From Bacteroidaceae bacterium (lineage in GTDB: Bacteria; Bacteroidota; Bacteroidia; Bacteroidales; Bacteroidaceae), in NCBI GenBank assembly GCA_016302435.1, contig JAEDNQ010000098.1, forward strand, positions 1 to 8,528: DNA of 8,528 nucleotides, given 5' to 3'. Of this stretch, positions 6,376 through 8,528 are shown in pieces; position 1 is the first letter of the stretch, and each line of letters starts with the position of its first letter. The notes under the pieces were generated by a model. That model was not told the DNA's origin and ran no database searches. It was given only the letters and a program-made list of their open reading frames with translations. The translations under genes and the position numbers were made by a program.

Positions 6376-8528
6376 ATGGCTCGTAAGAATTTTAACAATA
6401 TAGACATCTACGCTGGCATTCAGGAAAAGAACGGCCAGCAGTGGCAGAAGGACAATGGCATCTCTGCAAACTGGAGAACACCTGAGCAGATTGACATTCA
6501 GCCAGTATATACTAAGGAAGACCTTGAAGGCATGGAGCACCTCGACTTTGCTGCCGGCATACCTCCATATCTCCGTGGTCCTTACTCTATGATGTATCCG
6601 TTCCGCCCATGGACAATCCGCCAGTACGCTGGTTTCTCTACTGCAGAGGAGTCTAACGCCTTCTACCGCCGCAACCTCGCTTCTGGTCAGAAGGGTCTGT
6701 CGGTGGCTTTCGACCTCCCTACTCACCGTGGCTACGACCCTGACAATGAGCGCGTGGTGGGTGACGTGGGCAAGGCAGGTGTGTCTATCTGCTCGCTCGA
6801 AAACATGAAGACTCTCTTCGCCGGCATTCCGCTCAACAAGATGTCTGTCTCCATGACCATGAACGGCGGTGTGCTCCCTGTGCTCGCCTTCTACATCAAC
6901 GCTGGTCTGGAGCAGGGTGCTAAGCTGGAGGAGATGGCTGGTACGATTCAGAACGACATCTTGAAGGAGTTCATGGTGCGCAACACATATATCTACCCTC
7001 CTGCATTCTCCATGAAGATTATCGCTGACATCTTCGAATACACATCTCAGAAGATGCCTAAGTTCAACTCTATCTCCATCTCTGGCTACCACATGCAGGA
7101 GGCAGGTGCTACAGCAGACATTGAGCTGGCTTACACTCTGGCTGACGGTATGGACTACCTCCGCACTGGTGTGAACGCTGGCATCGACGTGGATGCTTTC
7201 GCTCCCCGACTCTCTTTCTTCTGGGCTATCGGCATGAACCACTTCATGGAAATAGCCAAGATGCGTGCTGGTCGTCTGCTCTGGGCTAAGATTGTGAAGA
7301 GCTTCGGAGCTAAGAATCCTAAGTCGCTTGCTCTGCGCACTCACTCTCAGACATCAGGATGGTCGCTCACTGAGCAGGACCCATTCAACAACGTGGGACG
7401 CACATGTATAGAGGCTATGGCTGCCGTGCTCGGACACACTCAGTCGCTCCACACTAATGCCCTCGACGAGGCTATTGCCCTCCCAACAGACTTCTCTGCA
7501 CGTATTGCGCGCAACACTCAGATATACATTCAGAACGAGACTAAGGTGTGCAAGCAGATTGACCCATGGGCTGGCTCGTTCTACGTGGAGACACTTACAA
7601 ATGAGCTTGTGCACAAGGCTTGGGAGCACATCCAGGAGATAGAGAAGCTTGGCGGTATGGCCAAGGCTATCGAGACTGGTCTGCCAAAGATGCGCATCGA
7701 GGAGGCTGCTGCACGCACTCAGGCTCGCATCGACTCAGGCACTCAGACTATCGTCGGCACTAACAAGTACCGTCTCGACCATGAGGATCCACTTGACATC
7801 CTTGAGATTGACAACACAGCTGTGCGCCTGCAGCAGGAAGCTGCCCTCAAGGAGCTCCGCGCCAACCGTAACGAGGAGGCTTGCAAGGCCGCTCTCGCCG
7901 AAATAACAAAGTGTGTGCAGGAGTTCAATGATGGCAAGAAGAGCGAGAACAACCTGCTCGACCTCGCTGTCAAGGCCGCTGGTCTCCGTTGTACGCTCGG
8001 TGAAATATCAGATGCCTGCGAAGCTGTCGTGGGACGTTATAAAGCAATCATTAGAACTATCAGCAACGTGTACAGTTCAGAATCAAAGAGTGACGATGCC
8101 TTCAAGAAGGCATGTGAGGCGACAGAGTTGTTCGCTCAGAAGAATGGTCGCCGTCCACGCATCATGATAGCCAAGATGGGACAGGACGGTCACGACCGCG
8201 GTGCAAAGGTTTGTGCCACTGGTTATGCAGACTGCGGTATGGACGTGGACATGGGTCCTCTCTTCCAGACTCCGGCAGAGGCTGCTCGTCAGGCAGTGGA
8301 GAATGACGTTGACGTGCTCGGCGTTTCCTCTCTCGCTGCAGGTCACAAGACTCTCGTTCCTCAGGTCATCGAGGAGCTCAAGAAACTCGGACGTGAGGAC
8401 ATCCTCATCATCGCCGGTGGTGTCATCCCTGCTCAGGACTATGACTTCCTCTACAAGGCAGGTGTGGCTGCTATCTTTGGCCCTGGCACATCTGTGGCTT
8501 ACTCTTGCTGCGAGATGATGAAGATTCT
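6376..8528 (+). CDS. mutB: Methylmalonyl-CoA mutase large (alpha) subunit, 3' end cut by the window
   Basis: The catalytic, adenosylcobalamin-binding subunit; 717 full codons are visible and the frame is still open at the window edge. The Propionibacterium MutB is about 728 residues, so only a few codons should be missing. Substrate and radical-handling residues are in place: R77 and Y84 in RPWTIRQYAGFST (Propionibacterium R82, Y89), R202 (R207) and H239 in SGYHMQEAGA (H244). The C-terminal B12 domain (about 590 onward) has DGHDRG with axial ligand H606, then GVSSLAAGH and the IIAGGV loop, so base-off/His-on binding is expected. With MutA it converts succinyl-CoA to (R)-methylmalonyl-CoA, feeding propionate formation. 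The start lies 7 bases after the mutA stop without a Shine-Dalgarno, implying one transcript. The linker near 8035-8100 uses rarer codons and is less conserved than the domains on either side. Confidence 0.97.
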   Translation, partial: MARKNFNNIDIYAGIQEKNGQQWQKDNGISANWRTPEQIDIQPVYTKEDLEGMEHLDFAAGIPPYLRGPYSMMYPFRPWTIRQYAGFSTAEESNAFYRRNLASGQKGLSVAFDLPTHRGYDPDNERVVGDVGKAGVSICSLENMKTLFAGIPLNKMSVSMTMNGGVLPVLAFYINAGLEQGAKLEEMAGTIQNDILKEFMVRNTYIYPPAFSMKIIADIFEYTSQKMPKFNSISISGYHMQEAGATADIELAYTLADGMDYLRTGVNAGIDVDAFAPRLSFFWAIGMNHFMEIAKMRAGRLLWAKIVKSFGAKNPKSLALRTHSQTSGWSLTEQDPFNNVGRTCIEAMAAVLGHTQSLHTNALDEAIALPTDFSARIARNTQIYIQNETKVCKQIDPWAGSFYVETLTNELVHKAWEHIQEIEKLGGMAKAIETGLPKMRIEEAAARTQARIDSGTQTIVGTNKYRLDHEDPLDILEIDNTAVRLQQEAALKELRANRNEEACKAALAEITKCVQEFNDGKKSENNLLDLAVKAAGLRCTLGEISDACEAVVGRYKAIIRTISNVYSSESKSDDAFKKACEATELFAQKNGRRPRIMIAKMGQDGHDRGAKVCATGYADCGMDVDMGPLFQTPAEAARQAVENDVDVLGVSSLAAGHKTLVPQVIEELKKLGREDILIIAGGVIPAQDYDFLYKAGVAAIFGPGTSVAYSCCEMMKI

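Noticed and set aside
4518..6407. 629-codon open frame on the minus strand opposite mutA
   Set aside because: It is in exact codon register with mutA and is open only because mutA lacks TTA, CTA and TCA codons. The product (rich in Leu, Ser, Val, His, Glu runs) resembles no family, and mutA is unmistakable.
6337..7344. 335-codon open frame on the minus strand opposite mutB
   Set aside because: Same codon-register shadow effect; the plus strand encodes the conserved MutB barrel without interruption.
1..8528. CRISPR arrays, tRNA or rRNA genes, insertion sequences, phage or defence genes
   Set aside because: I looked for regularly spaced repeats, cloverleaf-like sequences, transposase motifs and terminal inverted repeats and saw none.

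Overview
This window looks like the chromosome of a member of the Bacteroidales, of Prevotella/Bacteroides/Muribaculaceae type. Three things point there: two promoters that match the Bacteroidetes consensus TTTG-N19/20-TAnnTTTG; A-rich leaders without clear Shine-Dalgarno sequences; and the gene content, which is a short stand-alone PspC protein, a secreted GH2 beta-galactosidase and a two-subunit methylmalonyl-CoA mutase. The genus assignment is inference.

Layout. Bases 1-139 hold a hairpin-bearing GC-rich segment, perhaps an intergenic repeat, and the AT-rich leader of a small PspC-domain membrane protein (140-334, +). A non-coding stretch follows, with a perfect hairpin just after pspC and a strong terminator with a 12-bp stem at 541-572. 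That terminator ends the minus-strand beta-galactosidase gene (603-3755). The upstream region of the beta-galactosidase carries a 10-bp direct repeat, and beyond it lies an unrecognised 119-aa gene on the same strand (3910-4269). Bases 4270-4523 are a divergent intergenic region. It holds one promoter for the 119-aa gene and one for the rightward operon, with a 12-bp palindrome between them. The operon is mutA (4524-6368), 7 bases, then mutB (6376 to beyond the window end).

How the genes work together. MutA and MutB form the heterodimeric, B12-dependent methylmalonyl-CoA mutase. In Bacteroidales it turns succinyl-CoA into (R)-methylmalonyl-CoA on the way to propionate. MutB carries the intact cobalamin and substrate residues, while MutA has lost the B12 histidine motif and is the structural partner. 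The beta-galactosidase probably releases galactose from glycans in the periplasm. It and the PspC protein have no evident functional link to mutAB beyond adjacency.

Nothing here amounts to a clearly new system. The points most worth a second look are the architecture of the divergent promoter region, the paired repeat upstream of the beta-galactosidase, the orphan 119-aa protein, and two cysteine clusters in MutA.
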